Source: Azospirillum brasilense (GTDB lineage: Bacteria > Pseudomonadota > Alphaproteobacteria > Azospirillales > Azospirillaceae). Taken from it: 64,000 nucleotides of DNA. Under the pieces are notes generated by a model. It saw nothing but the letters and a program-made list of their open reading frames with translations. It ran no database searches and was not told where the DNA came from. The stretch covers positions 1-64,000 of the forward strand of contig NZ_QLKQ01000019.1 in assembly GCF_003349955.1 (NCBI RefSeq), in the 5' to 3' direction. Within the stretch, counting starts at the first letter, position 1, and every line of letters begins with the position of its first letter. Both the position numbers and the translations under genes were made by a program. Below, one piece after another: positions 37,403 through 44,890 of the stretch.

Positions 37403-38947
37403 ATGGCCGCGATCATCCGCCACGACGGCGTGCGTTCCTTCGTCCTCTTCACGGTCGGCGGCGTGGGGCTGGCCCTGCCGCTGGACGAGGTCCTGGAAAT
37501 CCTGCGCCCGCCCGCGCTGGTGTCCATCCCGCTGGGGCCCCCCGGCCTGGAAGGGCTGGCCCGGCGGCGCGGCGCCGTGCTGCCGGTCATCGGGCTGCGC
37601 CGGGTCCTGGGCCTTGCCGGGGCCGGACAGGGGGGAGCGGATGGCGGGGCGGCGGCGGCGCGGCTGCTGATCGTCCGCCACAAGAGTCAGCCGGTCGGCC
37701 TGTTGGTGGACCACGTCCTCGGCCTGTCCGCCGTGGACGAGGACCGCGTCGTCGATTCCGGTGCGGTGCCCGATCCGTCCATCGAGGCGGATCTTCTGGC
37801 CGGTGCCGTCCTGGCCGGGGATGGGCGGGACGGCGCGCTGATTCTCGATCCCGGCCCGCTGATCGAGCGCCAGTTCGCCGACCTCGGGCCGGCCGGTGGC
37901 CCCGCCGGGGCGGCGGATTTCAACGCCTCCGCCCCGCCCAAGACCCTCGCCGTGGTGCGGCAGGATGAGGAACAACTCGTCGTCCTCACCGTTGCCGGAC
38001 AAGAGTTCTCGCTGCCGGTGGCGGCCGTGCGGGAGGTCGTTCCGGTTCCGGAAGCGGTGACCCGGGTTCCCCGCGCCCGTCCGCATCTCCTGGGCATGAT
38101 GACGTTGCGCGACGCGCTGCTTCCCCTGGTCGGGCTTCGGGAGCTGTTCGGGCTTGACGCCCGGAAGGGAATGGACCGTGGCAAGGTGGCCGTCCTGCGC
38201 ACGGCGGAGGGGCTGGTCGGTGTGGTGGTGGAGGACGTGCGGGAAATCCTGCGCGTTCCCCGCGGACGCATCGACCCGGTGCCGCCGCTGATGGCGAGGG
38301 AGGCGGAGTTCGCGGACATGGACGGCATCGCCCGGCTGGACGGCGGCGCGCGGCTGGTCCCGGTCCTGTCGGCGGAACGGCTGTTCCGTCACGGCACCGG
38401 CGATGGGGCTGGGACGACGGGCGGCGACGCCCGGATGCGGGAAGGAGAGGCGGCTGTGGCGATGGACGCGGAGGCGGAACGGGCGGAGGCCTTCGTGGTG
38501 TTCCGGTTGGCCGGGGCGGACTACGGCCTGCCGGTCGCGGCGGTGCAGGAGGTGTTGCGCCAGCCGGACGCCGTGACCCCGCTGCCCAACGCGCCGGACT
38601 TCGTCGACGGCGTGACGACCCTGCGCGGCGCCGTCCTGCCGCTGGTCGCGCTGCGCCGTCTGCTGCGCCTGCCGGAGGGGCTGGGCAGCGCGGGGGAGCG
38701 TGGCCGCGTCGTGGTGATCGCCGCGGGGGGCGCGCGCGCCGGGCTGCGGGTGGACGGCATGGCCGGGATCGTCCGCATCCCGGTTGGCGCCATCGGACCG
38801 GCCCCCGTCGTATCGCGGGCCCAGCACCGCCTGATCCGCCGGATCGGCGCGCTGGAGAGTGCCGGGGAGCGGCGGATGATTCTGCTGATGGACCCGTCCG
38901 AACTGCTGGACATGGACCAGCTCGCCGACCTGCTGGCCACCGTCTGA
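37403..38947 (+). CDS. Coupling protein with three CheW domains
   Basis: The 514-residue protein is three CheW-like beta barrels in a row, at about residues 8-165, 185-335 and 350-505. Each opens with a strand such as FVLFTVGGVGLALP, LVVLTVAGQEFSLP or FVVFRLAGADYGLP, and each has a later (P)LVGLR(E/R)L(F/L)GL-like motif. Single CheW proteins tether receptors to CheA; triple ones could cross-link arrays or bind both hairpins of the neighbouring receptor, which is my inference. Linkers are Gly/Ala-rich. It lies 22 bases after the receptor and 18 before cheB. Confidence 0.9.
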   Translation: MAAIIRHDGVRSFVLFTVGGVGLALPLDEVLEILRPPALVSIPLGPPGLEGLARRRGAVLPVIGLRRVLGLAGAGQGGADGGAAAARLLIVRHKSQPVGLLVDHVLGLSAVDEDRVVDSGAVPDPSIEADLLAGAVLAGDGRDGALILDPGPLIERQFADLGPAGGPAGAADFNASAPPKTLAVVRQDEEQLVVLTVAGQEFSLPVAAVREVVPVPEAVTRVPRARPHLLGMMTLRDALLPLVGLRELFGLDARKGMDRGKVAVLRTAEGLVGVVVEDVREILRVPRGRIDPVPPLMAREAEFADMDGIARLDGGARLVPVLSAERLFRHGTGDGAGTTGGDARMREGEAAVAMDAEAERAEAFVVFRLAGADYGLPVAAVQEVLRQPDAVTPLPNAPDFVDGVTTLRGAVLPLVALRRLLRLPEGLGSAGERGRVVVIAAGGARAGLRVDGMAGIVRIPVGAIGPAPVVSRAQHRLIRRIGALESAGERRMILLMDPSELLDMDQLADLLATV

Positions 38948-38965
38948 TCGGAAGGTGGTCCCGTC

Positions 38966-40051
38966 ATGCTGAAGGTCCTGGTCGTCGATGATTCGGCGCT
39001 GATGCGGCGGCGCATCGGCGATATCCTCTCGTCCGCCGGTTTCGCGGTGGAGACCGCCGCCGACGGGGCGGAGGCGCTGAAACGGCTGCCCGCTTTCGAT
39101 CCGGATGTGGTGACCCTGGACGTCACGATGCCCGGCATGGACGGCCTCGCCTGCCTGAAGCGCATCATGGTCGAGCATCCCAAGCCGGTGGTGATGGTGT
39201 CGGCGCTGACCGCGGACGGGGCGGAGGTGACGCTGGAGGCCCTGCGGCTGGGGGCGGTGGAGGCGGTGCGCAAGCCGTCGGGGGTCGGCGCCATCGCTGG
39301 CATCGCCGAGGAGTTGGTCGATACCGTGCGCGCCGCCGCCGGGTCGCGCCCGCGTCGGGTGCTGGGGTTGCGGGAACGGCTGCGCCGGGCGCGCGAGCGC
39401 ATCGCCGGGGCGGATTTCCTGGCCGATGCTCCCCTTTCCAATCCGCCGGCCGAGGCCGACGGCGCCGGCGACCCGGACGAGGGGCTGGTGCTGATCGGCG
39501 TGTCCACCGGCGGGCCGCGCACGCTGGAGGACATCCTGCCGCTTCTGCCGGCCGATTTTCCCTGGCCGGTTGTGGTGGTCCAGCACATGCCCGCGAGCTT
39601 CACCGGGCCGCTGGCCCGCCGCCTCGACACCATTTCCGCCGTGACGGTGGTGGAGGCCGCGACGGCGACGCCGCTCCAGCCGGGGATGGCCTGCATCGCG
39701 CGCGGCGGCGCCGACCTTCAGATCGTCCGGCGCGGCGGGCGGCTGGTCGCCCAGCCGGTTCCGATGGACGAACGGCGGAACTGGCACCCCAACGTGGACC
39801 GGCTGGTCGAAAGCGCGCTGCGCGTCGTGGCACCGCCGCGGCTGATCGGCGTTCTTCTGACGGGCATGGGGTCGGATGGCGCGGCGGCGATGACGGAGCT
39901 GCGCCGCCAGGGCGGGCGCACCATCGCGGAGGCGGAGGGCAGCGCCGTCGTGTTCGGCATGCCGCAGGAGCTGATCCGCCGCGGCGGCGCCGACATGGTG
40001 CTGCCGTCCGACCGGGTGGCCCAGCAGGTGACGCGGTGGGTGAGGGAATGA
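38966..40051 (+). CDS. cheB: Chemotaxis protein methylesterase CheB
   Basis: The 361-residue protein has an N-terminal receiver (phosphoacceptor D52 in VVTLDVTMPGMD) and a C-terminal methylesterase/glutamine deamidase domain. The catalytic triad is visible as S180 in GVSTGGP, H207 in QHMPASF and D304 in TGMGSDGA. It demethylates receptor glutamates when phosphorylated by CheA, opposing CheR. The linker, residues about 125-170, is Arg/Ala-rich. The presence of CheB and CheR implies that the soluble receptor is adapted by methylation. Confidence 0.94.
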   Translation: MLKVLVVDDSALMRRRIGDILSSAGFAVETAADGAEALKRLPAFDPDVVTLDVTMPGMDGLACLKRIMVEHPKPVVMVSALTADGAEVTLEALRLGAVEAVRKPSGVGAIAGIAEELVDTVRAAAGSRPRRVLGLRERLRRARERIAGADFLADAPLSNPPAEADGAGDPDEGLVLIGVSTGGPRTLEDILPLLPADFPWPVVVVQHMPASFTGPLARRLDTISAVTVVEAATATPLQPGMACIARGGADLQIVRRGGRLVAQPVPMDERRNWHPNVDRLVESALRVVAPPRLIGVLLTGMGSDGAAAMTELRRQGGRTIAEAEGSAVVFGMPQELIRRGGADMVLPSDRVAQQVTRWVRE

Positions 40052-40082
40052 CAACGGTGACAGGCGCGGGGGAGGCGGCGGC

Positions 40083-40700
40083 ATGGCCCTGGTGAAGGCA
40101 CGCAAGATCGACAGAGCGAAGCCCGGACCCGTTGCGGAGGGTGGCGATCCGCTGGCCTTGCTGGAGGATGCCAACCCGGCGTGCCGCCGCCGGGCCGCCC
40201 ACGCGCTCGGCGAGCGTCCCGACGCCGTTCCCGCCCTGTCGGCGAGGCTGGCGCGGGAGGAAGACCCGAGCGTCCGTGAAAGCCTTCTCACCGCCCTGGT
40301 CCGCACCGGCACCGCGGCGGCCGCGGCGGCGCTGGTGCCCCATCTGGGGAGCGAGGATGTCGGGCTGCGCAACGGCGTGATCGAAAGCCTGCAGCAGATG
40401 CCCGCCGCCGTGGTGATGCCGGAGGTCGCGCCGCTGCTGACGGCCGCGGATTCGGACCTGCGCATCTTCGCGGCGCAGCTCGTCGGGAAGCTCCCCCATC
40501 CGGACCGGCTGGCCCTGCTGGCCGGGGTGATCGACCGCGACCCGCATGTGAATGTCTGCCTCTCCGCGGTGGAGGCGCTGATGGATGGCGGCGACCCTGC
40601 GGCTCTGCCGGTCGTGGAGCGGCTTGGCGGGCGTTTCCCGGACGATCCCTTCGTCGCCTTTTCCGTCGATGCGGCGCGCCGCCTGTTTTCCGGAGCCTGA
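40083..40700 (+). CDS. HEAT-repeat protein of the chemosensory operon
   Basis: The 205-residue protein is built of about five helical repeats of 30-35 residues with HEAT/PBS-lyase style motifs: DANPACRRRAAHALGE, EDPSVRESLLTALVRTG and SEDVGLRNGVIESLQQMP, then DSDLRIFAAQLVGKL and DPHVNVCLSAVEALMDGG. Such arrays are protein-binding scaffolds. The N-terminus MALVKARKIDRA closely repeats that of the receptor three genes upstream. This suggests a common docking partner. The stop directly abuts the cheR start. HEAT proteins are known in some alternative chemosensory systems, but the function here is unknown. Confidence 0.85.
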   Translation: MALVKARKIDRAKPGPVAEGGDPLALLEDANPACRRRAAHALGERPDAVPALSARLAREEDPSVRESLLTALVRTGTAAAAAALVPHLGSEDVGLRNGVIESLQQMPAAVVMPEVAPLLTAADSDLRIFAAQLVGKLPHPDRLALLAGVIDRDPHVNVCLSAVEALMDGGDPAALPVVERLGGRFPDDPFVAFSVDAARRLFSGA

Positions 40701-41591
40701 ATGAGCCTGCCTTCGGATAAGGGGCCTTCAAACAAGGGTCCTTCGGGCAAGGGGGACGCCACCGGCCTGAGCGCCGCCGATTACGACGCCTTCTGCCGGT
40801 TCCTGCGGGAACGCACCGGACTGTCCTTCACCGAGGCCAAACGTTATTTCGTCGACCGCCGCGTGACGGAGCGGATGGCGGCGGTCGGCGTCGAGCACGT
40901 CCGCCAGTATCTGAACCTGCTGCGCTTCCAGGCGTCGGGGGAGGAGTTGCAGCTTCTCGTCAACCGCATGACGGTGAACGAGACCTACTTCTTCCGCGAG
41001 ATGTATCAGCTCGATTGCCTGGTGAACGCCGCGCTGGACGAGGTGGTGAGCGGGCGGCAGCCGGGCAGCCGGGTGCGCATCTGGTCCGCCGGCTGCGCCA
41101 CCGGGGAGGAGCCCTATTCCATCGCCATCACGCTGCTGGAGCGGTGGAGCCGGGTCGATGATTTCGAGATCGAGCTGTACGCCTCCGACATCGACAGCCA
41201 TGTGCTGGCCCGCGCGCGCGAGGGGATTTACGAGCAGCGGTCGCTCCAGGCGATGCCGCGGGATCTCGTCGCCAAATACTTCACCCGGCTGGACGACCAG
41301 AGCTGGCAGATCATGGAGGAATTGCGGGACTCCATCGATTTCTCGCTGGTGAACATCGCCGATCCGCAGCAGATGGCGAATTTCCGTGGCATCGACGTCA
41401 TCTTCTGCCGCAATCTTCTGATCTACTTCGACGACCTGGGGCGGCGCGAGGCGGCGTCGATGTTCTACGACGCGCTGTCGCCCAACGGGTTCATCTGCCT
41501 GGGCCATTCGGAAAGCATGAGCCGGATGTCCTCCCTCTTCGTGCCGCGTCGGTTCCCCGACGCCATCCTCTATCAGAAGCCCCAGAGTTAA
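40701..41591 (+). CDS. cheR: Chemotaxis protein methyltransferase CheR
   Basis: The 296-residue S-adenosylmethionine-dependent enzyme methylates receptor glutamates. It shows the N-terminal helical domain, then NRMTVNETYFFRE, the SAM-binding IWSAGCATGEEPYS, and FCRNLLIYFD with LGHSES. The first 22 residues carry a small repeat (DKGPSNKGPSGKG) not typical of CheR. It starts immediately after the HEAT stop codon and lies 12 bases before cheY. Confidence 0.94.
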   Translation: MSLPSDKGPSNKGPSGKGDATGLSAADYDAFCRFLRERTGLSFTEAKRYFVDRRVTERMAAVGVEHVRQYLNLLRFQASGEELQLLVNRMTVNETYFFREMYQLDCLVNAALDEVVSGRQPGSRVRIWSAGCATGEEPYSIAITLLERWSRVDDFEIELYASDIDSHVLARAREGIYEQRSLQAMPRDLVAKYFTRLDDQSWQIMEELRDSIDFSLVNIADPQQMANFRGIDVIFCRNLLIYFDDLGRREAASMFYDALSPNGFICLGHSESMSRMSSLFVPRRFPDAILYQKPQS

Positions 41592-41603
41592 GGAGGCCGC
41601 CCG

Positions 41604-42017
41604 GTGACCGATCGACCAGACCCGCAACCCCGCGTCCCCCAACCCCACGTCCTCGTGGTGGACGACGCCGTGACGGTCCGGGCCTACACCCGGCAGGTTC
41701 TGGAGGCCGACGGCTTTCAGGTCGACGAGGCGGTGAACGGGATCGACGGGCTGGAGCACGCGCTGTCGTCCACGCCGGATCTGCTGATCGTCGACATCAA
41801 CATGCAGAAGATGGACGGTTACACCATGCTGCGCCGGCTGCGGCAGGAGCGAAGCTTGCGTGACGTGCCGGCGATCATGATCAGCACCGAATCCAAGGAC
41901 AGCGACCGCGAGAAGGCGCTGCTCGCCGGGGCCAACTGGTATTTCGTCAAGCCGGTCCGTCCCGCCGACCTCACCGCCGCCGCCCGCCTGCTGACCGGAC
42001 GTGAGGGACGGTCATGA
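41604..42017 (+). CDS. CheY-like response regulator
   Basis: The 137-residue single receiver domain has acidic pair D20-D21, phosphoacceptor D64 (LLIVDINMQKMDG), STESK and FVKP as conserved switch residues. It carries about 12 extra Pro-rich residues at the N-terminus. The start is GTG, preceded by AAGGAGG. The stop overlaps cheA as ATGA, so it is probably the direct phosphoacceptor of that kinase. Its output (motor, pili, cyclic-di-GMP or other) cannot be told from sequence. Confidence 0.9.
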   Translation: MTDRPDPQPRVPQPHVLVVDDAVTVRAYTRQVLEADGFQVDEAVNGIDGLEHALSSTPDLLIVDINMQKMDGYTMLRRLRQERSLRDVPAIMISTESKDSDREKALLAGANWYFVKPVRPADLTAAARLLTGREGRS

Positions 42018-44209
42018 GCGCGCTGTTCGAGCAGTTCGTTCTCGAATCGCGGGAGTTGCTGGAAGCGGCGGGCGCCGCCCTGCTGCGGCTGGAGCGTGAC
42101 CCGACCGAAACGGCGGCGGTCAATGACCTGTTCCGCGCGCTGCACACGCTGAAGGGCGCCACCGCCCTGTTCGACATGGCCCCCTTCACCCGCATGGTTC
42201 ATGCCGGCGAGGACGCGCTGATGGCCGTGCGCGACGGGCGCGCCGTCATGAACGGCGATCTGGCCGACCGGTTGCTGGACCTGCTGGACATCGGCACGGC
42301 CTGGATCGACGGGCTGGAGCACAGCCAGTCCCTTCCCGACGACGCCGACACCCGCGCGCGGGCGCAGGAGGCGGGGTTGCGCGCCGCCCTCGGTGGATCG
42401 GCGGAGAGCATGGACGGCGGCACGCCCGCCGGCTTCACCTGGGTGGACGAGTTGCCGGAGGCCGAGCGGGCCAAGGCCGCCGGGCGCACGGTCACCGCGA
42501 TCGCCTACGACCCCGCGGAAGACTGCTTCTTCGCCGGGGACGATCCACTCGACCTGTGCCGCCGCATCCCGGACCTGCTGCTGCTGCGCGTCGAGACCGC
42601 CGGGGCGTGGCCGACGCTGACGGATCTCGACCCCTACCGTTGCGCCCTGCGCTTCCGCGCGCTGAGCGGCGCTCCGAAGGATGAGCTGACCCGTCTGTTC
42701 CGCAGCGTTCCCGATCAGGTGTCCCTCGCCACGGTCGCGATCCCCGCGCCGTCCGCGCCGGTGCCCCTGGCCGCGCCGCCCAGCCTCGCCACGGCCATGC
42801 TGCGGGAGCAGGCGCGCATCCTGGGCCTGCCCGGCAGCGACGCGGAGACGGCGGCGCGCCGGCCCGCGGTGCTGCGGGCGGTGCGCAACATCCTGGCCGC
42901 CGAGGGACGGAACGCCGACGCGCCGCCTCTGGACCGCGCGGCCGACGGCCCGGCGGACGCGCTCATCCGCTGCATCGAATCCCTGGCCGACGGCCCGGCC
43001 GCAGCCGCTCCGGCGGCGCCCGCCGCTCCGCCGCTCCAGGCTCGGCGGACGCTGCGGGTGGATGCGGAGCGCATGGACCGGCTGATGACTCTGGTCGGCG
43101 AACTGGTCGTCGCCAAGGGAAGCCTGCCCTACCTCGCCCGCGAGGCGCAGCAGGGACGGAACGCCGACGCGCTGGCCCAGGGGATCAAGGAGGCCAATGG
43201 CCGCATCGATTCCATCGTCGGCGACCTGCAGGACGCGGTGCTGCGCCTGCGCCTGCTGCCGCTGTCGCGCGTCTTCGACCCGCTGCCCCGGCTGGTGCGC
43301 GACACCGCGCGGCGGCTCGGCAAGCCGGTCGAACTGCACCTTTCCGGCGGCGAGACGGAGGCCGACAAGGACATTCTCGACATCCTGGGCGAACCGCTGC
43401 TGCATCTCGTCCGCAACGCCCTGGACCATGGCGTCGAGACGCCGGAGCGCCGCCGCGCCGCCGGCAAGCCGGATGTGGCGACTCTCCGCGTCCATGCCTT
43501 CCAGGACAGCGGCGGCGTGGTGGTCGAGGTGTCCGACGACGGGGCGGGCATCGACGCGGCGGCGGTGCGCCGCAAGGCGGTGGCCCAGGGCGCCCTGAGC
43601 GCGGAGCAGGCGGCCGCCCTGTCCGATACGGAGGCGCTGCGCCTGATCCTTCTGCCGGGGCTCAGCACGTCGGACAGCGTGTCGGACCTGTCGGGCCGCG
43701 GGGTGGGAATGGACGCGGTGCGCGGTGCGGTGGAGCAGGCGGGTGGACGGGTGGAGATCGCCTCGGCCCCCGGTGTCGGGACGCGTTTCCGCCTCGTCCT
43801 GCCGCTGACCATGATGGTCACGCGGCTGGTGACGGTGGAGACGGCCGGTGCGCTCTACGGCTTTCCGGTCACGCTGGTCACCGGCATGCAGCGCTTTCCC
43901 CACGGCGCGATCCGCCGGATGAAGCACGCGGAGAGTGTCGTCGTGCAGGACACGGTGGTGCCGCTCCTGCGGCTGCGCCGCCTGCTCAACCTGCCGGAGG
44001 ACGAGCGGGAGCGCAGCGGGGAGTCGGTGCTTCTGGTGGACCTCGGCGGGCAGCCGGTGGCGCTGGTCGTGGACGCCTTCCGGGAGCGCGCCGAGGTGGT
44101 TCTGAAGCCGATGACCGGCCTGCTCGCCCGGCTGCGTGGCTACGCCGGTACGGCGGTGCTCGGCGACGGAAGCCTTCTGCTCGCCCTCAATCTGCGGGAG
44201 TTGGTGTGA
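42014..44209 (+). CDS. cheA: Chemotaxis histidine kinase CheA
   Basis: The 731-residue kinase has an Hpt domain with phospho-H44 (FRALHTLKGATAL), a P2-like segment around residues 150-245, and a dimerisation helix from about 345. The ATPase has N-box HLVRNALDHG, DDGAGID and GRGVGMDAVR, and a C-terminal CheW-like domain follows from about 600. All catalytic motifs look intact. It is the signalling core of this cluster, receiving input from the soluble receptor through CheW and phosphorylating CheY and CheB. Its start overlaps the cheY stop, and its stop overlaps the STAS-like gene. Confidence 0.95.
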   Translation: MSALFEQFVLESRELLEAAGAALLRLERDPTETAAVNDLFRALHTLKGATALFDMAPFTRMVHAGEDALMAVRDGRAVMNGDLADRLLDLLDIGTAWIDGLEHSQSLPDDADTRARAQEAGLRAALGGSAESMDGGTPAGFTWVDELPEAERAKAAGRTVTAIAYDPAEDCFFAGDDPLDLCRRIPDLLLLRVETAGAWPTLTDLDPYRCALRFRALSGAPKDELTRLFRSVPDQVSLATVAIPAPSAPVPLAAPPSLATAMLREQARILGLPGSDAETAARRPAVLRAVRNILAAEGRNADAPPLDRAADGPADALIRCIESLADGPAAAAPAAPAAPPLQARRTLRVDAERMDRLMTLVGELVVAKGSLPYLAREAQQGRNADALAQGIKEANGRIDSIVGDLQDAVLRLRLLPLSRVFDPLPRLVRDTARRLGKPVELHLSGGETEADKDILDILGEPLLHLVRNALDHGVETPERRRAAGKPDVATLRVHAFQDSGGVVVEVSDDGAGIDAAAVRRKAVAQGALSAEQAAALSDTEALRLILLPGLSTSDSVSDLSGRGVGMDAVRGAVEQAGGRVEIASAPGVGTRFRLVLPLTMMVTRLVTVETAGALYGFPVTLVTGMQRFPHGAIRRMKHAESVVVQDTVVPLLRLRRLLNLPEDERERSGESVLLVDLGGQPVALVVDAFRERAEVVLKPMTGLLARLRGYAGTAVLGDGSLLLALNLRELV

Positions 44210-44463
44210 TGCCCATCCGTTTCGAGGACCGCACCGCCCGTTTCGAGGGCGCCTGCACGGTGGACGAGGCGATCCCTCTGGCCGAATGGCTGTGCGCCGT
44301 GGAGGAGCCCCGGCTGGACCTCGGCGGCTGCACCGCCCTGCACACCGCGCTGCTTCAGGTGCTGCTGGCGGCGGGCCGGCCGGTCGCGGTGCCGCCGGAG
44401 GACGCCTTCCTCAAGGGCTGGGTCATGCCGGCGCTGCTCGGGCCGGCGCTGGCCGGGCCGTAG
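44209..44463 (+). CDS. STAS-like small protein
   Basis: The 84-residue protein has the alternating strand/helix pattern of a small STAS domain: RFEDRTARFEGACTVDEAIPLAEWL, LDLGGCTALHTALLQVLLAA, ending in AFLKGWVMPAL. The segment LDLGGCTALHTA corresponds to the usual phosphorylatable LDLSxVxxIDSAG region, with Thr and no clear conserved Ser. The ATG overlaps the cheA stop as TGATG. STAS proteins at the end of che operons occur in other alphaproteobacteria; the role is unknown. Confidence 0.7.
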   Translation: MPIRFEDRTARFEGACTVDEAIPLAEWLCAVEEPRLDLGGCTALHTALLQVLLAAGRPVAVPPEDAFLKGWVMPALLGPALAGP

Positions 44464-44491
44464 CCCGCCTGCGCTTGCTGCGGACAACCTC

Positions 44492-44890
44492 CTAGGAAAA
44501 CAGCTCCATCGTGTCGGGAACCTTGGTGGGCGTCCGCCCGGCCAGGATGGCGCTGACCGCCTCGACCGCGGAGATCAGCGAGGTCTGCGAGAAGGGCTTG
44601 GGCAGGCAGCCCAGCCCATACTCGCGCGTCGGCTCCACCTCCTCGCGGTAGGAGGTCACGAACAGGCAGGGGATGCCCAGCGCGGTCATCCGGCGGGCGG
44701 CGTCGATGCCGCTGGAACCCTGGGCCAGATGGATGTCGACCAGCGCCAGATCCGGCTTGACCTCCTGCGCCAGGACCAGCGCTTTTTCGCTGGTCGAGGC
44801 CGGGCCGTGCACCTCGTGCCCGGCGGATTCCAGGTAGAAGCTCTGCTCCATGGCGATGAGGACCTCGTCCTCGACGAGTAGGATCTTCAT
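44492..44890 (-). CDS. Single-domain response regulator, partner of the adjacent kinase
   Basis: The 132-residue receiver has E7-D8, phosphoacceptor D52 (LALVDIHLA), a FVTSY switch and LPKPF. No output domain follows. The start ATG at 44890 overlaps the kinase stop (ATGA). Single-domain receivers of this kind commonly accompany HWE/HisKA_2 kinases in alphaproteobacteria. It converges with the STAS-like gene, 28 bases away. Confidence 0.88.
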   Translation of the reverse strand: MKILLVEDEVLIAMEQSFYLESAGHEVHGPASTSEKALVLAQEVKPDLALVDIHLAQGSSGIDAARRMTALGIPCLFVTSYREEVEPTREYGLGCLPKPFSQTSLISAVEAVSAILAGRTPTKVPDTMELFS

